Shown here piece by piece: positions 52,483-62,700 of a DNA stretch of 64,000 nt. Numbering within the stretch: the first letter of the stretch is position 1; the number at the start of each line of letters is the position of its first letter. The position numbers were made by a program, and so were the translations under genes. Source of the DNA: Rostratula benghalensis (lineage: Eukaryota; Chordata; Aves; Charadriiformes; Rostratulidae); contig VXAI01000198.1 in NCBI GenBank assembly GCA_013399305.1, positions 1,171,943-1,235,942 on the forward strand, written 5' to 3'. Under the pieces are notes generated by a model that was not told where the DNA came from, did no database searches, and saw nothing but the letters and a program-made list of their open reading frames with translations.

Positions 52483-54257
52483 CTGAGAGAGAGAGAGAAA
52501 GAGAAAGTTGCACTTAATAAATTTACATTTATCTATTTCCTATAGTGCTCTGTCTAGCTCTAGAAATGAAACATTTTCTCCTTGTTTGCTGACAATATGG
52601 ATATTTTATGTTGTCCATTTTTTTTTCCCTTCATCTTTTTTTTTCCCCTAATCTCTTTCAGGATGTTTCTTTGCAGTAATTTCTCACTTGGTTAATCCAA
52701 GTATTTGTTAGCTTTATTGGATGCTTTTATTTATGATATTATATATCTCAGCAATAAGGAAGTTCAATACTTTGAAGCGGATCACTTGGCAAAGAAAGTA
52801 AAGAATTAATTATTTCTGTTTGTTTGGTATGTGGTTAGTGATGGACACTTAAAAAGTAATTTATAAAATATAAAGATGTACAATATACTCACATTTATGT
52901 ATCTAAATATACACCAATAATGACATCTGTGTGTGTTTCTAAAGAACATACAGAATCAATGTACTACCAATATATGCAAATGCCTTATAAAATAGGTTTT
53001 ATAGAGTAGTGCATCTCTTACAAATGAGGCTTTCTGTCTCCCTGGTGATAAGTATTTGAGTTGTCCTTTATATCCTAACACCTGACAAAGTCATCTCTGG
53101 AAAAAGGGAGATGGGGTGCTGTGGGAGCACAGGCTCTGTCTATGGGTGCTGGTTGAAAAATGGGAGGACAGAGTTGTTTCTGAGTGATGATATGTTCATA
53201 AAAATGTGTTTGTAGTTCATCTGCTTGCGGCCTACTTGTTTGTTCCTTTTTGGGGCACTGGGAAAAGAAATCGATAGCTTTTGAAGTTATAAAAAGTAAC
53301 TAAAGCAAATAAAGTGAAACGAAAAAAAATAATCTACAAATCCCTCTCTTAATAAATTAAGCGAAGAAAAAGCTTTCAGCTCTGCAAGACAGAGAGAAAT
53401 CCACTGTGGAAAAGTCAAGTGCCACCCAGGACTCGGAGGGTGCCCCCGGGGCAAGGCCACCAGCAGTGACAGGTTGGGGGCACAAGGCTTGGGATTTGTA
53501 GCCCCAGTCTGTCTGGTGGAAGAAGAGAACTGCTGAGCACAGTGTGAACACATAAATGCAAAAGACAAAGGAAGGGCAATGCAGTGCCACAGAAACTAAG
53601 AAAGAGGACTGTTAAAAAGCAGAACTAACAGTAGAACTATTTCAGTTCCCATCTCTCAGCCCTAGCATTGCTGATGGCTCCCAGGGCTGCCACTGGTGGC
53701 CAGGAGGGGTTGTGCAGCTCCACAGCCCCAGGGCTGAGCTGCTTGGCTCCTACCAAATGGCTGCTGCTTTCCAGACATCAATGAAGGGCAAATCCTCCAC
53801 AGGGAACTCACCACAGAGTGGCTTTGCCTTCACTTAACGTGTGTTACAGGCAACTGAGGGAGGAAGCTTTCATCCTAAACAGCTCTTGCACCACGAGTAT
53901 TCCTGCTGGTGCTTTGCCAGTTCACTGACAAGAAAAGGCAGTGGCCAAGTAGTACTTTCTGTGCAATGTGCTGGAGCAGGTGGCCAGAATCACACATTGC
54001 AAAAGCTCTCTTATTTGGATTTTTAGACTAATCTGATAACTAATAGGTGAAGTACGTGCTGCGCAAATCCAGTGACTCAGAAAGCACTGGATTTCAAACT
54101 TCACATACACAACCCTTTGAGAACAATCTCTTCTTTCCCAGGGCTATCTCAGCCAGAAGAGTTCCAGTGACACGGGTGTGTGGCAGGCACACTGGGTGAC
54201 AGAATGCATTTTGGGGCCGTCCCTCCCAAACCCAGTTCTGTCCCAGCCTTTACTCAC
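52483..54257 (-). other. UNC5D: UNC5D intron between TSP1-2 and cassette exon
   Basis: 1775 nt with GT-AG ends. Its last 23 nt form the CU-only tract. The middle is AT-rich and unremarkable. Confidence 0.9.
52485..52512 (-). promoter_or_regulatory. CU-rich acceptor tract with upstream UGC, splicing control of cassette exon
   Basis: Immediately upstream of the 33-nt exon the minus strand reads as an uninterrupted run of C and U (UCUUUCUCUCUCUC type), preceded by UGC at 52512-52510. CU repeats are the binding preference of PTB proteins, and UGC next to a CU tract is the arrangement described for SRRM4-dependent neural microexons. The motifs are seen; the regulation is inferred from those families. 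Confidence 0.5.
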
Positions 54258-54422
54258 CTTGAATGCAGAGCCCTTCGGTGCAATTCTCTGACTCTTGACT
54301 CAAGCCCTCGCAGAACTTCCCTCCGTTTCTGGGAGGAGGCGCCACGCATTCCCGAACCCTCAAGTGCTCGCATTCGGGGCTGCACACAGACCACTCGCTC
54401 CACACCTCCCAGCTCCCATCCA
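54258..54422 (-). CDS. UNC5D: UNC5D exon: second thrombospondin type 1 repeat
   Basis: This 165-nt phase 1-1 exon encodes the second TSP1 repeat, starting [14 protein letters not shown] and ending [10 protein letters not shown]. It carries another tryptophan ladder and six cysteines; NCT is a potential N-glycosylation sequon. As in the first repeat, the residue before the second cysteine (CSPEC) is not Ser/Thr. The acceptor is CCGTTCAG and the donor CAAG|GTGAGT. It can splice in frame either to the 33-nt cassette exon or directly to the transmembrane exon. Confidence 0.96.
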
Positions 54423-55646
54423 CTGAACGGGGGGAAGAAGAAAACAAGCATCATCACCGTGGGTCAGACTGGAGCAGGTGAGAGGTCCCACCCAGAATAC
54501 TTGTTTCATATCTCTCCTCAGGTCACAGCAGGTAAAAATGTCAGGAGAAATAAATACAGTTTTATCAGATATGAAGTTAAAATCCAGCATTATAATATAT
54601 AAAACACAGAATATAAATCATAAAATCCAGCGTGCAATATGGAAGCTTTTAAAATAGCAGCAGTATCTAACATTCTGTAGCTCAGTCAATTAAAACTGCA
54701 GGAGGAAACATCTCCTTTGCCACCAGGCTGTTCACTTCTAACGTTTCAATACAGATTCTCCCCCAAACCAGGCAGATGTAGAGAGGCCACACCTTTTCCT
54801 GCCCGGGAAATGCTGCTGACATCTGCACAGGGAGCACCGCTGGCCTGGCTGACTCCTGGCTGATCCAGAGCAAGACAAGGGATCGATACCTTGCTTTGCT
54901 GCCTGACCCTGTCCCAGCTCAGGAGGGATCCACAGCTCCTTTTCTTTTTCATGTGTAAAGCAGATTGAAGAACAGTCAGATGAACACAGCGACATACCTA
55001 AATCGTATTAAATTCTTTAAAACCCAGCTCGGGACATGTTGTATCTGAAAACTCATAAAAAGAGGGATTTGCCAGAATCCAGAGAAGTTGTGCCATGACC
55101 CCAGGCACACACAGGCTCTTAAAAATCCCACTAACTTCAGCTGTGCACGTGAAACATCAGTTCCAAAATCAGACAAGGGAGGTTTCAGGTAACAAATGAG
55201 GAAATGTACAGTGGCCAGAGAATAACAGCATGCTCCATGTAGAGCATAAGCTCAATTTCAAAAGGTTACTATACTTGAAAGCAAACTCTTGCAAGCTAAG
55301 GTTTCTGTGTTTCCAGTGTTACTAACATCACCTCCCCTTATCCCCACCCAGTTACACGACTTTTTGTATGGAAGCACTTGCTGGTTTGCTTTTGAGTATT
55401 TATTTTGCTTCAGTGTAAGCTGAAGCACTGGCAGACCTGGCAGATCAAGGCCACAGGTGCTTGTGACTACGGCTGGGACCCTGCAGGAGGCTCTGAGCTC
55501 TGGCCTGAACCAGGATGCAAGGATTTCCCATTTCCTTTGGGACCGGTGGGCTCTTCACAGCAGGGCCGTCTCTCCCTGGCACTGGGACAGCTCTGCCCTA
55601 AGTGGGAGGTTTGCAGTTCCTCCTTAGCAGGCTGTGCACGTCTCAC
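54423..55646 (-). other. UNC5D: UNC5D intron between TSP1 exons
   Basis: 1224 nt with GT-AG ends; nothing recognised inside. Confidence 0.9.
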
Positions 55647-55814
55647 CTGGGCAAAGAGAAGTGCAGGTGATTTTCTGCACTGACATTCCTTCACAAAAGG
55701 CCCCTCCGTTGAGGGGAGCGGGGTTGGTGCAGGTCCGTGACCGCTTCTGCCAGCCCCGGCCACACCGGGCGTTGCAGTTGGACCACTCTGTCCACGACGA
55801 CCAACCTCCATTAA
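55647..55814 (-). CDS. UNC5D: UNC5D exon: first thrombospondin type 1 repeat
   Basis: This 168-nt phase 1-1 exon encodes exactly one extracellular TSP1 repeat, beginning [12 protein letters not shown] and ending near CTSLCP. It has the tryptophan ladder W-x-x-W-x-x-W (a C-mannosylation motif) and six cysteines. The CNARCGRGW segment has Arg, not Ser/Thr, before the second cysteine, so the usual O-fucosylation motif is missing. Acceptor TTTTGCAG and donor CCAG|GTGAGA are canonical. Because both phases are 1, skipping this exon would drop one repeat without a frameshift. Confidence 0.96.
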
Positions 55815-56577
55815 CTGCAAAACACAGACAGGCCTGAGGCTGTGCGGGGTCTGCCAAGAGACACCAAGCAACAAATCTCATCACATCATTGCACTCCAGG
55901 TCCTACACTCTACAGGTGAATCCCAAGCTGCAGGAGGAGTGTTGCTACCTGTCAGCACACAACTACACCTAAAGGTCACAGCAGGAAGTTTGGGAGGGAG
56001 GTGAAAGCAGGTACCTCAGCTCCCATAAAATATGTTTTGCTTAAGTCCAAACCAAGACTTCCTTATTTTAGAAAGGGTGATTTAGGGTTGCTCTGCCCCC
56101 AGCAATCAAGTGTCACATGCAGTAAAGATGGAGAGCAACAGAGGATGGTAACGAAGGAACAGTTCTGCCCTTTTCTCCTTTCAGGTGTAGTCTCTCGGTG
56201 GAGCCTGGGCACTGCAGTGCTGCAGATCCAGTTAGGGCAGCCCTTGATTTACCTCCCTAGGCTCCTGCTGCTGGGTTCCCGATACAGGCAAAGGCCCATT
56301 TAAGTGGTTTAGTTTATAATAGGATCTTCTTAATATCTGGAGCAAGGATTGTTATTATTGACATAACTCCTGGGAATCCATCACAAACAAACCCCTTGTA
56401 ATTGTCACACTCTGAAAGCAGGAATGATCTCAGCCTTAAGCGCCAGAACTGAAATTCATCCTAACGGGGAGGAGGGTGGTCATTTGGCTTAGAACCAGGT
56501 GTACATTAACACCAGGAAGTCCAGCAATAAAAGCACACAGATCTGAGCCTCTCCATAACCATGATGTTCTCACTGAC
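55815..56577 (-). other. UNC5D: UNC5D intron between Ig2 and TSP1-1
   Basis: 763 nt with GT-AG ends; nothing recognised inside. Confidence 0.9.
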
Positions 56578-56758
56578 CATACACCACAACCGTGGCAGAC
56601 ATGCTCCTCCTCTTGGCCACGATGTTGGCGGCCATGCAGGTGTAGTTCCCGGAGTCAGAGAGACGCGCCTGGCGGATGATGAGGTTGTGGTCTGCTCTGG
56701 TGTCAATGTTCTCGTCCAGGTTGGAATCTATGGGCTCCTCATTCTTCAGCCATTCCAC
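56578..56758 (-). CDS. UNC5D: UNC5D exon: C-terminal part of Ig2 (Ig C2-type) domain
   Basis: The first exon visible in gene order is 181 nt: it starts in phase 0 with [11 protein letters not shown] and ends one base into a codon (TAT G|GTCAGT). It encodes the later strands of the second immunoglobulin domain. The F-strand signature DSGNYTC holds the disulphide cysteine, and NYT is an N-glycosylation sequon; the domain ends [15 protein letters not shown]. The upstream acceptor is a good CT-rich tract ending CTCCAG. The partner cysteine and first half of Ig2 must come from a preceding exon, which I did not find in the 7.2 kb up to 64000. Confidence 0.95.
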
Positions 56759-59700
56759 CTGGAGAGGGATGGAGCAGAGAAGAACACGAGTAAGAAAAGA
56801 TGGAAGCAGAAAATCTGCAGAAGTATCTTTTGATGATTTCATTAATAGATGGCATTGTGGTCTTTATTATAAACATTAAGATAATGATGATGCTGGGATG
56901 GGATTCCCCAAAAGGTAGACATTCAAAAATTCAGAAAAGAAACTATTCCTATTCTGAAGCCCCCACAGCTTATTAACAAAGGCACACCCAATGAAATGCT
57001 AGGACGTAATAAAAAAACAAATAATAAAAGAACAACAACAAAAAAAAGACAGAGCTTGCTCAGAGTTGCAAGGGTTTGGGTTGTGAGGGAAACATCACTT
57101 TTGTTCTACTGGGAGAAAAGGAAGGGAAGATGAGGAAGAAGAGGATAAGAAAAAAAAGAACAACAATTAATCACACTTTTCTTGTGCTGTGAGTTAGGAG
57201 GCTTTAGTATTTAATCCAAGGAATCAAGAAGTGATGATAATTCCATCACTCTAGTGAAATGTATTTCACTCACCTCCTGGTTTTCTTCACCATAAGTATT
57301 AGAGCTTTAACCTGAAATAATATTCTTATGTAATTGCATCTTATTATTTCCTCTAATTTAACTTTGTCTGAGCTTTAGCTTCCCTAACCCGATCCCTGAC
57401 TGCTCAGCAATATCTCTGAGTAGACCCAGGAATTATCTGCAAGGCATCCCTCCACTTGAAACCTTTTAAAAAAAATAATATTTAAGGCACGGTAACCTGC
57501 TGTGACAAGACCACAAAATTAAAAATAGAAGCAGAATCAACAGATTCTATTAAAAGACTAAATAAATGAGAGTCACTTTACTAGCTTTTCCAGACCTGGA
57601 GGAGGTATGGCTGTACCCTGCAGTCAAATACCCTTCTCCTCTCTGTTCAGATGAATAACCTCGTTCAGGAAGTTGTGGAAGGACGTGGAACTTTGGGGTA
57701 ATGAGCTTATGGATTTGGTAGCTACAGGCACTCATTAGCACACTGTTCTGCACAGATGGGCTGCAGTTTGAAGATTTTCCAGTTTATAAACAAATCTGCA
57801 AAAGCTGACCATCAAAGCCAATTAGATTTCATGCCAGACAGCAGGTTCCAGCAGCACCAGTCACGTTGGGTGGCTGGGGACAGGAGGGTGTGAGGGACAC
57901 TTTGGAGCCGCAGCTGGAACCCACCTCGGCAGGAATCCAGGTCTGGGCTCTCGTATCTTACACGGTGACTACGGAATTAAAACAACTTTTACACTTCTGG
58001 CAGAGGAGGCATTACCTGTGTATGGAGCACATTAAGCAGTGAAAAGATTTTAGTTCCATATACTCTTTTCCTCAAGCTGTAGTGAACCAGAAATGGTAGC
58101 AAAGATAGAATTTTGCCATCAAAGCTTTCACTAAGCATTCAAGACATACCCCTGTGTTTCTGTGCTCATATAAAGCCCTGTTATACTGCCTTTGGTTTTC
58201 CTCTCAAATCTTAACTCTTTTTTTTTTTTTTTTCAATTATTATTTTTAAACAGTCTCCCTTCACAGAAGTGAGATGTTTTGGGACCACCTGACTGTGCTA
58301 CAGAGCACATCCCAAGACAGGCCCTGAGTGAGGTCTCCAGAGGGTGCTGGTGGCACGGCCCGTGGCAGCCAAGGGGGCACACAGGGATCACCCCAGAGGA
58401 GACGCCTCCCTCCCCACATTGCCCTTTCATGCACAGTCCCCATGGCCTGCAGCAACCAGGAACTCACCCAGCACTCCCACTCCTTGCCCTTCATTCCCTG
58501 GAGCAGGGGACAGGGCTGACACTGTCACTGTGCCGATGGGCAGGCAGGGGCTGGTGCAGGGACCCAGTGATCTCCCTGGCTCCTGTAGCCCAGAACCCTT
58601 CCCCTGATGGCATCTGTGAATCTGGTGCATCTCCCTCTGGCTGGAGTGAGATGAGGAACAATCAAGTAATCCAGTTACTGTTCTGTTTCCCTTCTGCAGT
58701 TAACTTTAATATTAATTATCAGAGGGGGCTTCACAAAGAAGCTAGGAGTACGATTTAAATTATGGAACAGCAGCACCAGCATAAATCAAGTGACAGAAAT
58801 TCAATGGCTGCAGTCAGAATTAAACTCACTCCATGTGTGGTGTAGTGACAAACACACTCTGGTCAGCTCTTTAGTTCACAAGCCCACACACAGGTTTGTG
58901 TTTGGACTCTTGGGGGGTCAGGGTTTCTGTGGGGTGGCCACGGGGAGCGGGGGTGTGTGTGGGGTCTCACTCCTGTCACCCCAGCACTGGGGGGGAGCCC
59001 TCCAGCAGAGGAGGTTACCTGGTCTGGGCTTAGGGAGTGAAAGACTTTTCCATTCACACACAGCATTTAAGAGAGTGATGGTCTCGGTGGAGGGAGGCCA
59101 TTAAACAGGGAGAACATAAACAGCAGAGCGCTGAGAGTCGTGGAGCAGAAGACAATTTCCAGCCAAGGGGGTGCATTGCCTTCTGCTTCTTCTCTGGGGC
59201 CTTGAGGGGAACTGCAAACACTCAGCTCCCATTCCAGCCTTATTCTGATCAAACCCAAACTGAACTCAGACTCATTCCCAGCCTTTGACTCAGCAAATGC
59301 TTTCACAGGTGGGGAACTACGGGATGGATTTACAAAAGAAACCGGTAACTTCAAAGGATTCATGGTCAGAAAAGGTTGCTGTTACTTGCAACCTTTGGAG
59401 AAATCCAGCACACAGAAATAATCACACAAACCAACCAAGCAAGGTAAAGGCAACACAGAAACCCTGATCTCTCCATCCTGAAAGGAGGTGGAGGTTCAGG
59501 CCAACCTGCAATTCCCAAAGAGTAGGCTCAAAACTCATTAGCGTTTAACTTCCCCCACTTTATCATCAGAGGAGGTCACACAGTTGCTTGTAACACAATG
59601 AAATACCTTTCTTTTTAAGAATTAGTCTCTCTGAAGATCTTCAATATTTCTACCTTGAAGTAGACTTAACCATGGCTATAATAAGCTGTAAGTTTATATA

Positions 59701-62700
59701 AAGATATCTTGGGTTTTTTCCCCTGAAATTAAATCTGCTCAGAATTAAAAAACCCCCATCAATTTCTAACGAAGGCTAATCACGTAATGATCTACAAAAG
59801 AAATGCAGGGGCTGACATGGATTAACTCAGGCACTACATATTGGTGGCAGCAGATGAATTAGCATAATCATAAATTTGTTCCAATTACAGAAAGCAATTA
59901 TCAAAGACCAGCTTACAGCATTATCAAAGTAAAATCAGTTAAATACACCATCTCCTAGGTAGATTCCAATGGGAGTTGGCAAACTTTTTCTTTAAAAATA
60001 AAGCTTATCCTGTCTCATCCCTATCTCTGTCTCCTGCAAAGGCCGTTGGAGCAGCCCAGCAGCCTCACAGGGGAAGGCGGGCGCTGCTGGAGGCGCCGCA
60101 GGCGATGGATGCGTTTCCTAAGGACAAGACCAACCACCCGTGCACATCAGCCCTGTTTGGGTCAGTATCCACTCAGGTACTATGGACACACATCTTCCAG
60201 TTGCCAAAGAGCAAATTCAGGCACCCTGGGGGCTCACAAATACCCACGAGAACACTGATGGGGACAGGGACACAGCTGAGCTGGAGCCTGCAGGGAGACG
60301 CTGCCAGAGGTTTCTGTGGGGCCCTGAAAACCACCCATTTTATAGTTATGGGAACAGAATGTGTTCCTGAAATCTCAGCTGCTTCTGAGCCTGATGGCAA
60401 AGACACTGGGAACACTTTATTTCCCCTTGGGAAACCAGAGTTCTTAGGGGCACAAGTGCCAATTTTGTAGGTGAGAAGACTAAAGACCTTGGTACTCCTG
60501 TTTTCAGATTACACTCTCCTGCCCCTTACACACAACCTCTGACTTTCTGGTGTGGTCAGTCACCACAGCACACCTGCATCACAGACAATACAGGTACAAC
60601 ATCCAATTTCTTGAAGGGAGAGACAGTTGCTTTCTCCATGCAAGACAAACGCTTCATGATTTGAAGATGGGAAAGGTCAACACCTGACTTAGGGCAGCAC
60701 AAATGTTTCCTATAGCATAGTCAATGTGCAGATTTTAAATATGCTCTCTTCTCAGATGGAGAAAATAGTAAACATATCCTTAACTTTCCTGTAAGCCAAT
60801 AAAGGAAAGGTTCTTAGAGAAAAAGCCAATGTTTCCATCTTTTGGATAAAACTGTTTTGGCAGTCCCACATTCATTTAATATTAAAAAAGTAATTAAAAT
60901 AGAGCTCTTAGAGACACGGTTTTGGATCTTAGTTCTTCTCACACTGCTGTAATGACAACTGCAGAACAGTGAACATTACCTTGAAGTGGATTCCAATACC
61001 ATTTGTGCTGTTGCCCATGAAGGTACTTAATTCAATATAAATAATACAGAAGATATCTCTACTTGAGCTCTTGGCTCCTAGAACACAAATAACACTGTTA
61101 CATACAGAAGGCAATGCCATACTTTTCCCTCTAGAATCCAGCTTTGCACTAAAAACAAAGGAAGAAAAAAAGGGCTGAGAACTTCTAAAACTTGGAATAT
61201 CTAATTTCTAGCTGAAAGCCTTTTTTTCATCTGGAGAAGAAAACATACTTGAAACTGGTTGCTACAAAAAAGTTTCTTGTAACAGAAATTGCTTGCAATA
61301 GATTCCCCTCCACATCACGATTAACAGCAGGGATCTCAGACTTGTGACACCTTCTCTGCTGACTCCAGAGCCAGCCTGGGACAGACTGCATCGCTGGGCC
61401 ATCGTTAGCCTTTATGAATATTCCCCCCTGGTACTAATCAGCTCAAACCTCTGCCCAGAAAATCTCCTTCTGCTTTGTCATTGACTGAGGTCTCACATTC
61501 CCCAGTCTTTAAAAGCCTTATTAGAAATGGCTTTTTCAGTGACCTACAATGTTTAGTGGAAGAGAGAGGTATATTCCTTGCAATTCCTTTTGAATTCACA
61601 AAACTCCTCTTTCTAAAAATCCAAGTGTGTCTGAGCTGGAGAGATCTTCCTTGATGTTGTGGTGAGAAGGGATGGGGACGGGCAGGGGAGGGGCTGCAAT
61701 TACTGCGCTGCATTAAGACACCTTTGCTAGGTTTTAGTTTGCTTTCTACCCTGAGACTCAAACAAATGAGTAGGAGAAGCCTCCATCAGCATAAATCATT
61801 GTGGGAGATGAATAAAACCCAAAAGCCAGCTTGCTGGATACAAACCATTCATATCTACCTTTGTGATCACAGTTATTTTATCAGCACCATCAAACCCCAT
61901 GGATCTTGCTCGGAGCCTAGTGCTGCAGCACACAAGCAGCAGGCCAACTGTACCTGCTGCATTTTTGTGAATCAGTCCTCTGAGGGAATACTGTTACCAA
62001 ATCGCTTCATCACAGCGCTGTTGCGCTGATCCAGTAAGCATATTTTTCCTTCATTAGATGGAATATGTAATCTCATTACATAAATCTGACACAGGCACTA
62101 ACTCATCCATCAGCACGGGAACCTTCTCTTGGAAGAGACGTGCCCCGGTGTTGCTGAAACCCCAAGCGCCGTGTGCTGCTAACACACATTTGCCTTCCCG
62201 TTATCCCGGGGTACGTGGCACACAGGTGGTGTACCTGTGACATAGACCCCCGACAGCAGGGGCAGCCACGAGGGATGATGCTCACACCCTGAGCTACCTC
62301 CGGATCGCACTGAAGTGAAAAACACAACCAAAAATTCAAATTGGTGAAAAAGCCCGAGGAGGGGGAAAAGGCTAACATGGGTGGGGGTGAGTCAAAACGA
62401 AATTAAAATAAGCTTTTGACTAAGTATAATGGGAGAGGTGACAGCCTGTACGTACATCTCAAATGATAACGCTGAAGGTGGGCAAGGAGTTGACTCAGAC
62501 ATGCTATTTTAAAACACTGATATAAAGATTCATTCCTAAATATGCCATTGCTAATGGTACATTGTCTGACTGCTAAAGATATAGTCAGATCACCAAGTAA
62601 GTATATCTTTATTCCTATTTTTGGAGGAGTAAGTATCTAACATTAATTGCAATACTGTTTTTCACCTCCATGCAAAAATCCTGAATGAATCAGCATCAAT

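Larger units (their letters stand above)
34887..56758 (-). other. UNC5D: UNC5D gene (netrin receptor UNC5D), 3' part: 13 coding exons
   Basis: Gene-level entry. UNC5 proteins are type I membrane receptors for netrins; UNC5D also binds FLRT proteins. They mediate repulsive axon and neuron guidance and, as dependence receptors, signal death through a C-terminal death domain. Thirteen exons on the minus strand join in frame (phases 0,1,1,1,1,1,1,2,0,0,0,0,2 at their 5' ends) to give 763 residues and a stop. Approximate layout in this partial protein: Ig2 1-60, TSP1 repeats 61-171, cassette exon 172-182, membrane helix about 188-212, linker to 365, ZU5 365-500, UPA 530-650, death domain 660-750. 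UNC5D rather than UNC5A/B/C is called from the juxtamembrane stretch containing [16 protein letters not shown], the cassette peptide KKPLHEIK and the C-terminus SRQNGL, all recalled as UNC5D features. About 190 N-terminal residues of the usual roughly 950 lie outside the window. Confidence 0.96.

Noticed and set aside
57253..57290. Acceptor-like TTATTTCAG and donor-like GAG|GTGAGT flanking a 38-nt minus-strand segment upstream of the Ig2 exon
   Set aside because: Its translation (VKALILMVKKTR in the open frame) does not resemble any UNC5D segment and its length would break the phase; judged a chance pair.
58279..58758. Plus-strand open frame of 159 codons in the UNC5D intron
   Set aside because: GC-rich local composition keeps several frames open at once; the translation has no recognisable domain.
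59976..60470. Plus-strand open frame of 164 codons in the UNC5D intron
   Set aside because: No domain recognised and overlapping alternative frames of similar quality; most likely chance.
61424..61432. Isolated GC-poor/GC-rich switches and short C or A runs taken as possible promoter marks
   Set aside because: No consistent core promoter elements; single short runs are uninformative.
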